A DNA stretch of 61,224 nt from DATEEG01 sp035525055 (GTDB lineage: Bacteria > Actinomycetota > Acidimicrobiia > Spongiisociales > ZC4RG35). The stretch is from positions 1 to 61,224 of the forward strand of contig DATLEZ010000012.1 of assembly GCA_035525055.1 (NCBI GenBank), in the 5' to 3' direction. Positions 16,408-24,847 of the stretch are shown piece after piece (the first letter of the stretch is position 1; every line of letters begins with the position of its first letter). The notes below the pieces were generated by a model that saw only the letters and a list, made by a program, of their open reading frames with translations, was not told where the DNA came from and searched no databases. A program made the position numbers and the translations under genes.

Positions 16408-17569
16408 GTGTCCGCTCCGATCAGGTGGTGAAGGCCGGTATTGCTTGCAACTCTCTTGAGCCGTTTTCGAGCTGTTGCCTCGCTGAGGAAGTTGGGAAGA
16501 ATGACCGGGGGCTTAAGGACCCCTTGACCGGTGAGCGTCGACATTAGAGGGAGGTCGACAAGCGACATCTTCCCCTGCCAGAGGTCCTCGAGTGCGTTGT
16601 CAGCGGCGATGTGTTCGACGATGTCCTGGAGGCCCCGGAGGTAGATGGCATCTTTGGTAAGGCCACCCGATCGCCATACCCGCATGACGATTGTGAAGGC
16701 GCCGCCCTTGGAATATCCGTAGCCCTCCGTGAGTTCGAGGTGTGCATCCGCAAACGAGGATCCCTGCAGCAGGTGCGCTACCGCGACGACCCGTGCTGCC
16801 ACCTGTCGGAGGCGTCCGGCCGTGAGGCCACCGACCGCCGCTTCGGCCAACAAAGCGAGACCTTCCTGGGTCTCTTCGTATCCGGCCAGGCCCGAGCCCA
16901 GGAGCTTCAGATTCTGGAGGGATCCATTGACGTAGGTGAGAATGTGCGTCCCTACTTCGTGGGCCAGGATGCCCGGGACTCGGGAACTGGAGACCGAAGC
17001 CGTCGAGGCGATCAAGAGGGCACCGTTGGCGACCATGACGCCGCTCGTGTCATCCCTGATCTCTATCGGCACCGCCAACTCCGAGTGTTGCTCCCGATAG
17101 CGATCGATCTCTGTGGCGGCAGGCTGGCTATGGCGGCGGCATCGAGGCATCGTCTCTTCGAGCGGGCCGCCTTGGGGACTTCTCGGAGAATCTCTTCCGC
17201 CTGATGCTTCAGGGAAGGGGTGACGGATCCATACAGATCGATGCTCAGCTCCAGGAAACGGGTCGTTCCCCGAGCGGACAACATGTCCAGTTGGAGGTGG
17301 AGTTCTCGGCTCTTGCTGGAGAACATCCGGGCGAGCGTCGGATCGACCACTGATTCCAGGTCGATCGCGTTCAACCGTGCCCGAATCACTTCGGGGAGGT
17401 CCTCGACGTCCCGGTACTGAAAAACCGGGTTGGCGTCTGGGGATGCCAGGAAGATGCTCCGGGCGTCCTCGACATTGACCGGGGTGAGATCGACCAGGAA
17501 GCGGAAGCTCTCGCTGATCGAGGACAGCTCGCGGTCAATTGCCAGGTCTGTGGCGACCAGCGACGTCAT
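16404..17569 (-). pseudogene. DUF1704 (QEGLA) metallopeptidase family, frameshifted
   Basis: Two overlapping frames together cover one family member. The first (ATG 17569 to 17063) gives MTSLVATDLAIDREL through FLELSIDLYGSVTPSLKHQAEEILREV; the second (17150 to 16404) continues with EIDRYREQHSELAVPIEIRDD, the zinc motif HEVGTH and the family QEGLALLAE. A net +1 base change is needed somewhere in about 17104-17150. DUF1704 proteins are zincin-like; eukaryotic members (MATCAP) are tyrosine carboxypeptidases, and the bacterial name 'flavohaemoglobin expression-modulating' is historical. All catalytic residues are in the second frame. The start overlaps the upstream amidohydrolase stop (ATGA). Real decay or an assembly indel are both possible. 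Confidence 0.75.
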
Positions 17570-18339
17570 CGCTGTTTGTGGATCTCGGACAACAGACCCG
17601 GCACAGTTGAAAACAGGGCCTCGCGGAGGCGGCCCACGTGTGCGAAGTTGACCTCCCCGCTCCATTCGTCCATGTAGGTTTTCTTGAACTCGAGGGCAAG
17701 CGCGCAGCCACGGCCGGCATAACGCTCGTCGATCCACTGCGAAAAGTACCCACCCATAAACCGGAGATTCTCGGCCACTGTTGCCGTGGAAGGCAATTCA
17801 TGAGCGAGGTCTTCGGTGAATCGATCGATGAGCGACGCCCACTTCGTTCGATCGAGTGATCCGGTTCCGATATTGATGTCAGGGTTTGCGGACGGGTCGG
17901 CCGGGGGATGTTCTGCCCCATCGCGGCGATGGTTGTACGAATGGACGTCGAGAACAACGAAGGGTGTCAGCGCGGCCAGGCTGTCGAGCCGCTGGCCGAT
18001 CTCTTGATAGAACTAGTCGTAGATGTCGAGGGAGGTCTCTACGGCCTCGGGCTCGAGCGGTTCTCTCCACACCTGAAGACCCCAGGCCTGATCCGGCTCG
18101 GCATAGATCGCTTCATCCCGCGGCCGGTTCAAGTCGATCTCAAAACGCGAGCGGTTGACCACTGCCCGAAATGGAACCATGTCGGCCAGAAGGTCGGTGT
18201 AGGGGTCTTCCTCCCGAAATCGGATCTCCTCGTCGATGGCGACACGTTCGGCGATCTCGGGTCGGAGGTCGTGCCCGGCATGAATTGCAGTTGCCAGGAT
18301 CGGACTGACGTCGTCGAGCACAACAAACGGGGGATTCAT
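17566..18339 (-). pseudogene. N-formylglutamate amidohydrolase family, interrupted by in-frame amber
   Basis: From ATG 18339 the protein runs MNPPFVVLDDVSPILATAIHAGHDLRPEIAE to SLDIYD, meets TAG at 18013-18015, and continues in the same frame with FYQEIGQRLDSLAALTPFVVLDVHSYNHRRD to IHKQR. Metal-binding HAGHD and the later DVHSYNHR segment are conserved on both sides. One base change (GAG to TAG) would explain the interruption. The family hydrolyses N-formyl- or related N-acyl-amino-acid amides. It is the first gene of the operon with DUF1704 and an ATP-grasp ligase. Without suppression only the first 108 residues would be made. Confidence 0.82.
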
Positions 18340-18376
18340 TGCTTCCAGTACCCCACGGTAATGCGGGTGAACCCTC

Positions 18377-18426
18377 GTTCTGGCGCGACGAACCCCTACC
18401 AGGGCACGGGTTTGTCGCGCCAAAAC
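18377..18426. repeat. 50-bp palindromic element, TTTTGGCGCG-type arms, copy 2
   Basis: Arms GTTCTGGCGCGAC and GTCGCGCCAAAAC pair at 12 of 13 positions; the centre contains ACCAGGGCACGGG. It lies between the amidohydrolase 5' end and the coiled-coil gene 3' end, and shares arms and the ACCAGGG centre with the element at 6463-6510. Confidence 0.72.
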
Positions 18427-18442
18427 GGGGAAGGAAAGGGGG

Positions 18443-19282
18443 TTAGGTCTGGGGGCGACCGAACTTGCGGCCGCGGTCAACGCGATTGACGCGGACCTCT
18501 TCGGTCGAGGCGGCCTGGCCTGGCGCGAGGACTTCCTCACGCCGGAACTGGGCTTCCCCGACAGGCGCGCTGGTGCCCCGGAGCCGGAGGCGGGCCTCCT
18601 GCTCGGCGTTGCGGATGATCGTTTCCGCCTGGAGTTGGGCGTCGGTGAGTTGCTGGCGAGCGAGGTCGGTCATTTCTCGGGCTCGGGCCTCGGCCTCGAG
18701 CCGGGAGGATCTCAGGAAAGCCTGGGCCTGGGCGCGGGCTGCCACCACCTGCTGCTCGATCTCGGATCGCTTGCGCACTGTTTCCGAATGGGCCAGTTCG
18801 GTCGAACGGAGAAGATCGGTTGCCCGCACTTGCGCTTCTTCATACTTCGCCTGAGCAGCCCGAACGACATGGGAAGCGGTTTCCTCGGCGGCAAGACGGA
18901 GGCGATTGGCATTTTCCAGCATCTCGCCCGCCTTCTTCATGACCTCCTCGCGCGCCTGCTTGGCGCTTGACTCGGCACCCTGCCGGGCGAAGGCCCGCAG
19001 CTGCTCGGCCTCGGCCACCAGGGTTTCGATCTGCTTTCGCCCCTCGTTCCGCACCTCCTGGGCATCGGCCAGGGCTGCCTGCACCAGAGACTGCAGCCTG
19101 GCTTCCAGCGGTTCATTGCCCGAGCCGAGGTGAGCTAGTGCGAACTCAGCCGATTCAAGCCTCGCCCGAACGGCCGCGAGTTCTTGGGCGACGAGGAGAA
19201 GCTCGTCGTCCGTGGTGGGCAGTGATAGGTGATGAACGGCAGGGCGACCATTCGCCTCCGCAGTCTGACCTCCGGAGTTCAC
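18443..19282 (-). CDS. Long coiled-coil protein attached to the conservon (DivIVA-like)
   Basis: 279 residues from GTG 19282, which overlaps the GTPase stop (GTGA). From about residue 20 to 240 it is an almost unbroken alpha-helical heptad pattern rich in Ala, Glu, Arg and Gln (EEVMKKAGEMLENANRLR, AEARAREMTDLARQQLTDA), as in DivIVA/Wag31 C-terminal coils, but without an obvious DivIVA N-terminal lipid-binding motif. The basic tail is RVNRVDRGRKFGRPQT. Because it is the last gene of a tightly overlapping conservon operon it is likely a scaffold or effector of the GTPase system. Not part of the classical Streptomyces cvn set, which often ends in a cytochrome P450. Confidence 0.72.
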   Translation of the reverse strand: MNSGGQTAEANGRPAVHHLSLPTTDDELLLVAQELAAVRARLESAEFALAHLGSGNEPLEARLQSLVQAALADAQEVRNEGRKQIETLVAEAEQLRAFARQGAESSAKQAREEVMKKAGEMLENANRLRLAAEETASHVVRAAQAKYEEAQVRATDLLRSTELAHSETVRKRSEIEQQVVAARAQAQAFLRSSRLEAEARAREMTDLARQQLTDAQLQAETIIRNAEQEARLRLRGTSAPVGEAQFRREEVLAPGQAASTEEVRVNRVDRGRKFGRPQT

Positions 19283-19863
19283 GTTGCCGTTACCTCCTCG
19301 AGAGCGCGAGCGAGGGCCTGCTCGACCAACTGCACGAGAACTGCTTGCACATCGAGGCGGCGCCTGGCGTCGCAATAGACCATCGGAACGCCGGGCGAGA
19401 CTGCCAGCGCCTCCCTGACCTCGGCAACACTGTGCTGGCGTTCACCGTGAAAAGTGTTGACGGCGACGAGAAACGGCGTTTCCCTCTTCTCGAAGAAGTC
19501 GACCGCTGCAAAGCATGAATCGAGCCGGCGCGTATCAACCAGAACTACTGCCCCGATCGCGCCCTTGGCCAATTCGTTCCACATGAAGTGGAAGCGATCC
19601 TGACCGGGTGTGCCAAATAGGTAGAGGACCAGGTTGTTCTTGAGGCTGATCCGCCCGAAGTCCATCGCGACGGTCGTGGTTGTCTTGCCCGTGTTGGTCA
19701 TCAACTCGTCGACTCCGACACTGGCCTGGGTCATGATCGCCTCGCTCCGAAGCGGTTCGATCTCGGAGATGGCGCCGACGAAGGTTGTCTTGCCCACGCC
19801 GAAGCCGCCAGCCACGACGATCTTGACGGGCGTGAGGCGCGGTTTAGAGGCTCTTGATTCCAT
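19279..19863 (-). CDS. cvnD: Conservon small GTPase (CvnD family)
   Basis: 194 residues from ATG 19863, overlapping the DUF742 gene by 20 bases. P-loop GGFGVGKTT near residues 18-26, switch-II LFGTPGQDRFHFMW, and a degenerate G4 site (VAVNTFHG) are the pattern of the actinobacterial MglA/Rap-like CvnD family. It is expected to be the output switch of the sensor complex encoded upstream. The frame is open upstream of 19863 but that part overlaps the DUF742 gene and carries no fold features. Confidence 0.92.
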   Translation of the reverse strand: MESRASKPRLTPVKIVVAGGFGVGKTTFVGAISEIEPLRSEAIMTQASVGVDELMTNTGKTTTTVAMDFGRISLKNNLVLYLFGTPGQDRFHFMWNELAKGAIGAVVLVDTRRLDSCFAAVDFFEKRETPFLVAVNTFHGERQHSVAEVREALAVSPGVPMVYCDARRRLDVQAVLVQLVEQALARALEEVTAT

Positions 19864-20239
19864 CGAGCACCTTCTGGAGGAGAGTCGTGTATGTGTATCC
19901 CTCGAGGCTGGCGGGAACGTCGCTAGGGGGTTCACTGATTTGCACGGCTCCCCGATTGGCAAGGTCGGCGACGACGACCCGGACAACTCCGATCGGGACG
20001 TCGAGGCGAGCCGCGATCTCGACGATCGCCGTCTCCTTGCGGGACAGGTCAATTATCCGGGCGGCTTCCCAGCGAAACTGATGCTTGTTGCGAAAACCGG
20101 TCGGGGTGGCACAGACCAATGCTTCAAGGGCGATGAAAGGCTGGTCGGCCCCCGTGCGTCCGCCGGTCATGGTGTACGGGCGGATCAACCGCCCTTCGGA
20201 ATTGGGGCCCGCCGAAGTCCTGTCGTCCATGCGCGTCAC
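19844..20239 (-). CDS. cvnC: Conservon DUF742 protein (CvnC family)
   Basis: About 131 residues from GTG 20239 (overlapping the cvnB stop as GTGA), or 128 from ATG 20230. It contains RLIRPYTMTGGRTGA near the start and a winged-helix-like core (IIDLSRKETAIVEIAARLDVPIGVVRVVVADLANRGAVQI), the DUF742 hallmark. In characterised conservons this protein binds within the membrane-proximal complex of CvnA, CvnB and CvnD; whether it binds DNA is not settled. Confidence 0.9.
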   Translation of the reverse strand: MTRMDDRTSAGPNSEGRLIRPYTMTGGRTGADQPFIALEALVCATPTGFRNKHQFRWEAARIIDLSRKETAIVEIAARLDVPIGVVRVVVADLANRGAVQISEPPSDVPASLEGYTYTTLLQKVLDGIKSL

Positions 20240-20655
20240 TCCGTGCTGACCAGCTCCGCCTTGAGCTCCTCGCGTACCTCGGGGGTGAGAACCTCGCCGG
20301 CCCGTTCGGAAAAGAGAGCCATTTGATACGCGACGGTCCCGATATCGACCGCCTTTTCGGTGAGAACGCAAAGCAGAGAACCATCACGGATCCCGGTCAC
20401 GAAGAGCCACCCGTTGGTCATCTCGATGATCACATTGCTGACGGACCCCGCCCCAAACCGACCGGCCGATCCATACGCCAAGCCGATCATTCCTGACGCG
20501 ACCGCGGCCAGACGATCGGCCGACTCACGGTCAACCTCCTCGGAGACCGCCAGAGCGAGCCCGTCCGAAGAGACCACCACTGCTCGCCGTACGGCGGGTA
20601 CCGCCAGAACAAATCGAGTGATCAGCCAGTTGAGGTTGGCGGTTCCGGCGCTCAT
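20236..20655 (-). CDS. cvnB: Conservon roadblock/LC7 protein (CvnB family)
   Basis: 139 residues with the roadblock/LC7 alpha-beta fold: LNWLITRFVLAVPAVRRAVVVSSDGLALAVS followed by ADRLAAVASGMIGLAYGSA and the strands VIIEMTNGWLFVTGI and SLLCVLTEKA. Roadblock proteins act as dimeric regulators or GAP-like partners for MglA-type GTPases, fitting the neighbouring cvnD. ATG 20655 overlaps the cvnA stop by four bases. Order and overlaps match the canonical cvnA-B-C-D arrangement. Confidence 0.93.
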   Translation of the reverse strand: MSAGTANLNWLITRFVLAVPAVRRAVVVSSDGLALAVSEEVDRESADRLAAVASGMIGLAYGSAGRFGAGSVSNVIIEMTNGWLFVTGIRDGSLLCVLTEKAVDIGTVAYQMALFSERAGEVLTPEVREELKAELVSTE

Positions 20656-23078
20656 GATCCCGTCCCGCCTTCAGGCTTGTCCCTCTTGGAGGGGTCTGCG
20701 GAATCGCTGTGCTCGGCGTTCGGGTTGCGGGGGTCTGGGCGCGCAAGGTCGGGGTCGGCGATCTCGCGGCCCACCTGGAAGGCGCTCAAAGCATCCTTGA
20801 TGCCATCGGGGCTCCTCTCCGAGCGAGCCGTGCTGGGCGAGTGCACCGGGGTCTCGTTGAACGAGGTGCCGGGAATCCGAGTCGGCAGTCCGGCGCTGGT
20901 TTGCGGGCGGGGTGGCTCTGGTGCCGGACGCGGGGGCAGGGATGCCGCCGGGGCGTCCCTAGTTGGGGGAGGACCGGCGAGGCTCAGGCCGTTGCTCAGT
21001 AATTGGACCGGCAGAGGACTTCCAGTTGGCGGAGCCTCGGTCTCGTTGCCTGCGTAGCCGCGGCCTACCGACCGCAACGGGGGCGCCGAAGGAGGGCGCT
21101 CGTTGCTGGCGTCACGATCGTGGGAAGACGAAGTTCGTTGATGAACGCGGCGGCGCTCAGCAGTCGCAACTGCGCCGTTTTCCCGCGACCCGGCGGCGTG
21201 TCGGGACTCGCCGGACCCCGGTCCGCGGTCATCGTGGCCCGGTCCATCATCTTGTGGCTGGGTCGCTACTTCGAGCTTGTTGCGGGGAACGGTGACTCGA
21301 ACTGTCATACCCGGGACCCCTCGCACCAGTCGGATGTCAATGCCGTGTCGAGCCGCAAGACGGGCGACGACGTAAAGGCCCAGGGTGGGGTCGAGGGCGA
21401 GGCCGAGGACCGGCGGCTTGGCGAGAAGGCGGTTGATCTCACCCATCCGGACTTCGGTCATGCCAACACCATGGTCGGAGACGGTGAGGAGGTAGCCCTC
21501 CTGGTCGAAGAGCCCGGTTACCCGAACCCGGTCGGAGGGTGGTGAGAACTGAGTGGCGTTATCGAGAATCTCGGACAGCAGGTGCGAGAGGTCCGTGACC
21601 ACGCCGCCGGAGACCTGGACCGGCTCGAGGGCGAGGACTTCGATTCTTTGGTAGTCGTCGACCTCACCCAAGGCAGCTCTGACGACGTCACCAATATCGA
21701 GTGGTTTCTCCCACATCCGCTTGGTGTCGGTGCCGGCCAGCACCAGAAGGCTCTCAGCGTTGCGACGCATGCGGGTGGCAAGGTGATCCAGCTTGAAGTA
21801 GCCGCCAAGCACCTCGGGATCTTCCTCCCGCGCTTCGAGTTGGTCGATGAGGGCGAGTTGACGGTCGACCAGTTCCCGGTTGCGTCGGGCCAGCGTGACG
21901 AAAATCTCGGAGACGCCCTTCCTGAGGATGTCCATCTGCTGGCGAGCAACATCCACCAGGGTTCCGTGCAAAGCGGAGAACGATCGGGCTAGTTCGCCGA
22001 CCTCGTCGTTTCCGCCGGCGTTGATCGCTGCCGGCTGGGTCTCGTCGAGTTGCTCATCAGGGTTCCGAAGCGCTGCGACGAGGTTGGGAAGATCCACCTC
22101 AGCCACCTGGCGGGCGGCATTGGTAACGATGCGGACTCGTCTTACGAGGGATCGCCCCAGGGTGATGGTCGCCCATCCAGCCAGGATGAGGATGATGGCG
22201 GCGCCACCGCCAAGAACGATCGCCTCCGTGCGGGCCTGGCCTGCGTCGGCGCTGGCCGCGGTGGAGGCCTGGACGGCGAGCCGCTCTGCGGCTACAACCA
22301 GAAGCTCGTTTCGATCGAGGGGGAAGGTCGAGACTTCGACCCGCTCAGCCTGGTTGCTGTCGATGGTCAGGTTGACGAGAAGGGCGGCGGCGGAAGGGGA
22401 TGACTCGGCGGCACGGCGAAGCCAGTCTCCGAAGGCAACCTCACGGGCGGTCAGCGCTTCCTCAACGGCCTCGATGCTCAAGCCCGTCCCGGCCAGGAAG
22501 CCGCGGACAAGTTGCTCCTGCTCGAAGGAGTCGAATGCTGCTCGGGCCAGGGCCTCGGATGCGATGAGTTCGCGGGCTCGGGTGCGGTCGTCGATCTGGA
22601 GGGAGGTTTGCGTGACGATCCCGAGAAGAAGCTTGCTGGCGTCTTCGTAGACCTGGAGATCGGCCGAGGAGGGTGTTTCGATAGAACGGAGGTTGGCGAC
22701 CGCAGTTTGGACCTCGTCGATATCGGCGGCGATCCCATCGGCCATCTCGATGCTGTTGTCCGAGGCGGCGGACCAGAAGGCCAGAGCGTTGCCATCGAGG
22801 CGCATCAGTGCCCCATCGAGCTCGGCGCGGGCGGCGGGCAGACCGCCCAGGGCGGACTCGTTGCCTTCCAAGAAGGTGGCACGGGCCAGCTGCTCCTCGG
22901 TCCACAAGGTTCTCAGCGACACCATTGCCTCGCTGGCGACGGTGGCGGCGCGGGCGGTTTCGTCGTGGACACTCGCATCTTCGAGAAAGGTCCAGGCCAG
23001 GTAGCCGGTCGCTAAGAGGGCGGCCACGGCGATGGGGAGGCTGGCAAGCACAATTTTGCCGGCTAGACGCATCCGCAT
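20652..23078 (-). CDS. cvnA: Conservon sensor histidine-kinase-like protein with NIT domain (CvnA family)
   Basis: 808 residues from ATG 23078, behind GAGGAG. Membrane helices at about 8-29 and 286-307 enclose a helical extracytoplasmic domain of the nitrate/nitrite-sensing (NIT) type; HAMP 308-380; a dimerisation/H-box-like segment with His432 (KLDHLATRMRRN); HATPase_c with N-box ILDNATQFSP near 504 and G1 box DHGVGM near 535. The last 200 residues are Pro/Ser/Arg-rich and disordered. No response regulator is adjacent, as expected for conservons, where output goes through cvnB, C and D. The stop overlaps cvnB. Confidence 0.93.
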   Translation of the reverse strand: MRMRLAGKIVLASLPIAVAALLATGYLAWTFLEDASVHDETARAATVASEAMVSLRTLWTEEQLARATFLEGNESALGGLPAARAELDGALMRLDGNALAFWSAASDNSIEMADGIAADIDEVQTAVANLRSIETPSSADLQVYEDASKLLLGIVTQTSLQIDDRTRARELIASEALARAAFDSFEQEQLVRGFLAGTGLSIEAVEEALTAREVAFGDWLRRAAESSPSAAALLVNLTIDSNQAERVEVSTFPLDRNELLVVAAERLAVQASTAASADAGQARTEAIVLGGGAAIILILAGWATITLGRSLVRRVRIVTNAARQVAEVDLPNLVAALRNPDEQLDETQPAAINAGGNDEVGELARSFSALHGTLVDVARQQMDILRKGVSEIFVTLARRNRELVDRQLALIDQLEAREEDPEVLGGYFKLDHLATRMRRNAESLLVLAGTDTKRMWEKPLDIGDVVRAALGEVDDYQRIEVLALEPVQVSGGVVTDLSHLLSEILDNATQFSPPSDRVRVTGLFDQEGYLLTVSDHGVGMTEVRMGEINRLLAKPPVLGLALDPTLGLYVVARLAARHGIDIRLVRGVPGMTVRVTVPRNKLEVATQPQDDGPGHDDRGPGSGESRHAAGSRENGAVATAERRRVHQRTSSSHDRDASNERPPSAPPLRSVGRGYAGNETEAPPTGSPLPVQLLSNGLSLAGPPPTRDAPAASLPPRPAPEPPRPQTSAGLPTRIPGTSFNETPVHSPSTARSERSPDGIKDALSAFQVGREIADPDLARPDPRNPNAEHSDSADPSKRDKPEGGTGS

Positions 23079-23198
23079 TAGAAGCACTCCTCGCTCAAGT
23101 CGATCCTCCGGCGTCCTTATCGTCACGTCAGCCCCCTCAGTTGAGGGCGACCCGAGCCATTGGGTGCCGAAATAGTCGGTGCTATCGAGGCGATCTGA

Positions 23199-23223
23199 GA
23201 CGCCAGACGCCAGCCAGACGCCA
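23199..23223. repeat. Heptanucleotide repeat, TCTGGCG family (inverted)
   Basis: GACGCCA twice, a four-base partial unit GCCA, then GACGCCA, 120 bp upstream of cvnA. It is the reverse complement of the arrays at 5466 and 23311; with the latter it forms an inverted pair separated by about 90 bp, capable of a long weak hairpin. Confidence 0.82.
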
Positions 23224-23310
23224 CACAGAGCGGAGTCAGTCAACCGCTTCACCCGCCACCGGAGGTCAAACACCCCGTCGAGAACGGGACGTCGGGCTCG
23301 CGACTGGGGC

Positions 23311-23337
23311 TCTGGCGTCTGAGGCTCTGGCGTCTGG
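23311..23337. repeat. Heptanucleotide repeat, TCTGGCG family
   Basis: TCTGGCG, TCTGAGGC, TCTGGCG, TCTGG. It abuts the stop codon of the DUF5667-like gene at 23338 and is inverted relative to 23199-23223. Confidence 0.82.
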
Positions 23338-23910
23338 TTAAGGCCTCGTCGACTCCCGCGCCACCACCGTGGTCGTCGTTTCCGGAGGTCTCGTTGGCTG
23401 AGTGGTCGGTTCCACGTCGGCCGGACTCACGGTCGTCGTTGTTGCCAACGTCGTAGCCGTGGTCGTCGTCGGGCGCATTTCGCCGGAGACCGGCTCTCGG
23501 GCCAGGTCCTCTTTCGCCTCCTCGAGCCGCTCGAGCAGGACGGGGTCGTCACCGACCGCGTCCTCGGCATCGATCAATTGCTGATCAATCAAGCTGGGAG
23601 ACCCTTGCTGTTCGATGAGCACCTCGAGTTCTTCTACCCGGTGGCGGGCTCGGACGTCATTGTCAAACAGGGCCCAGGCAGGCTCGAGGAACCGCTTGAT
23701 TGGATGAAGCAGATCCCCCGGGACGGACGACTCGGAGGCCCATGCCCCCAGCGGAATCAGCAGAAGCGCCGCGGCCAATATCAACGACACCTTTCGAAAT
23801 GAGCGTGGGGCCGCTGCTGGCGAAGGGCCGTCGCCACGCTGTTGAGATGCCGGTTTCGGGCGGCGGTCGACACCTCGATTCCTGAAGGTATCCAACTCGT
23901 CGAGTCTCAT
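23338..23910 (-). CDS. DUF5667-like membrane protein, probable partner of the ECF sigma factor
   Basis: 190 residues: a short cytoplasmic N-terminus (MRLDELDTFRNRG), one membrane helix at about 42-58, then an exported DUF5667-type segment (SSVPGDLLHPIKRFLEPAWALFDND and the helix RARHRVEELEVLIEQQ), an acidic helix and a Thr/Pro-rich tail suggesting a wall-spanning stalk. Its ATG overlaps the sigma-factor TGA. DUF5667 proteins often sit next to ECF sigma genes, where an anti-sigma role is inferred. A true zinc-dependent anti-sigma motif is absent. Confidence 0.75.
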   Translation of the reverse strand: MRLDELDTFRNRGVDRRPKPASQQRGDGPSPAAAPRSFRKVSLILAAALLLIPLGAWASESSVPGDLLHPIKRFLEPAWALFDNDVRARHRVEELEVLIEQQGSPSLIDQQLIDAEDAVGDDPVLLERLEEAKEDLAREPVSGEMRPTTTTATTLATTTTVSPADVEPTTQPTRPPETTTTVVARESTRP

Positions 23911-24514
23911 GGCTCACCACCCTTGTCGAGAAGGCTTCGTAGTCGTCGCTCGGCCCGTCCGAGGGCGGCGTAGACCGCGCTGCGGTTGCTCTTCGTCAAG
24001 AGGGCTATTTCCTCGCCGCTCATCCCGACCACATGGCGCAGCATCACCAGGCTTCGCTGGCGACCGTTGAGCCTCGCCAGGGCAACTTGTAGGTCGGATC
24101 CGACGTCGGCCTCGACCGCCGGCGCTGATTCAGGCATGTGATCGACCGGGGTTTCCGGCCGACGGGAACGTCTTCGCAGTTCGTCCAGACAAGAGAACCG
24201 AACGGCCCGGTACAGCCACACTCGGAGGGCTCGACCATCCCCCGAATTGAGGCTGCCGCTTGGACCAACTCGAGGAAGGCCTGCTGGACAGCGTCCTCGG
24301 CGGCCGCCCGGTTGCCGAGCATCCCGTAGGCAAACGAGGCGAGACCGTCGGCGGTCGCTTCGTAGACCGCGCGGAAGGCAGCGTCAGACCGCCGACGGAT
24401 GCCGTCGACAAAAGGATCGAGCTCACTTCCAAGCTCAGTCGCGGGCAATTCCGCTCTCTCGCCGAGTCTCAGATGATGCCGAGCCTTTGCAGTAGTTGAA
24501 AGAGTTGTCGCCAT
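23907..24514 (-). pseudogene. ECF-type RNA polymerase sigma factor, frameshifted
   Basis: The first frame (ATG 24514) carries region 2: DPFVDGIRRRSDAAFRAVYEATADGLASFAYGMLGNRAAAEDAVQQAFLELVQAAASIRG. The second frame, ending at 23907, carries VWLYRAVRFSCLDELRRRSRRPE and region 4 (LARLNGRQRSLVMLRHVVGMSGEEIALL and SRSAVYAALGRAERRL-like helix-turn-helix). Adding one G to the G5 run (plus-strand C run 24239-24243) joins them as IRGDGRALRVWLYRAV. Most likely a sequencing/assembly undercount or a slippery-run mutation. The 5' end overlaps the upstream secreted peptide gene by 46 bases, so the true start could be later. Confidence 0.85.
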
Positions 24515-24756
24515 TCACCTGCCTTGAGCCGCCAGATCATCTGTCGAACGTTGACGACCTCTGGATTCGCGCATCGATCGTGCTCCGGATTGGCGGCGCA
24601 GAACCGACGAAGGTCCTCGGCGCCGTCGGCATCAACCGCCGGGCGTTCGACGACCGTTGTGACCGCGGTCGACCGTTCGGTGGTCGAAGCCAGGGCCGGA
24701 GCCGCCATGGTCAGCAGCGACGTCAACACCAGCACCACCGCTATCCGCTTTCGCAT
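24469..24756 (-). CDS. Small secreted protein preceding the sigma operon
   Basis: 95 residues with a signal peptide (MRKRIAVVLVLTSLLTMAAPALA, cleavage likely before STTERS). The mature part is about 70 residues, contains two cysteines (FCAANPEHDRC), and ends with the amphipathic segment MIWRLKAGEWRQLFQLLQRLGII. No family is recognised. It is first in a minus-strand operon with the ECF sigma factor and DUF5667 protein, so it might be a signal or regulated product of that system. Confidence 0.6.
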   Translation of the reverse strand: MRKRIAVVLVLTSLLTMAAPALASTTERSTAVTTVVERPAVDADGAEDLRRFCAANPEHDRCANPEVVNVRQMIWRLKAGEWRQLFQLLQRLGII

Positions 24757-24847
24757 TTCTCACTCCTTGGTTCGGATGCAAATACCGACGCCGACAGCGG
24801 CCCGCATTCGACGGGTCATCTCCGATGTGGCGCCGTAAGGTTGTCCG

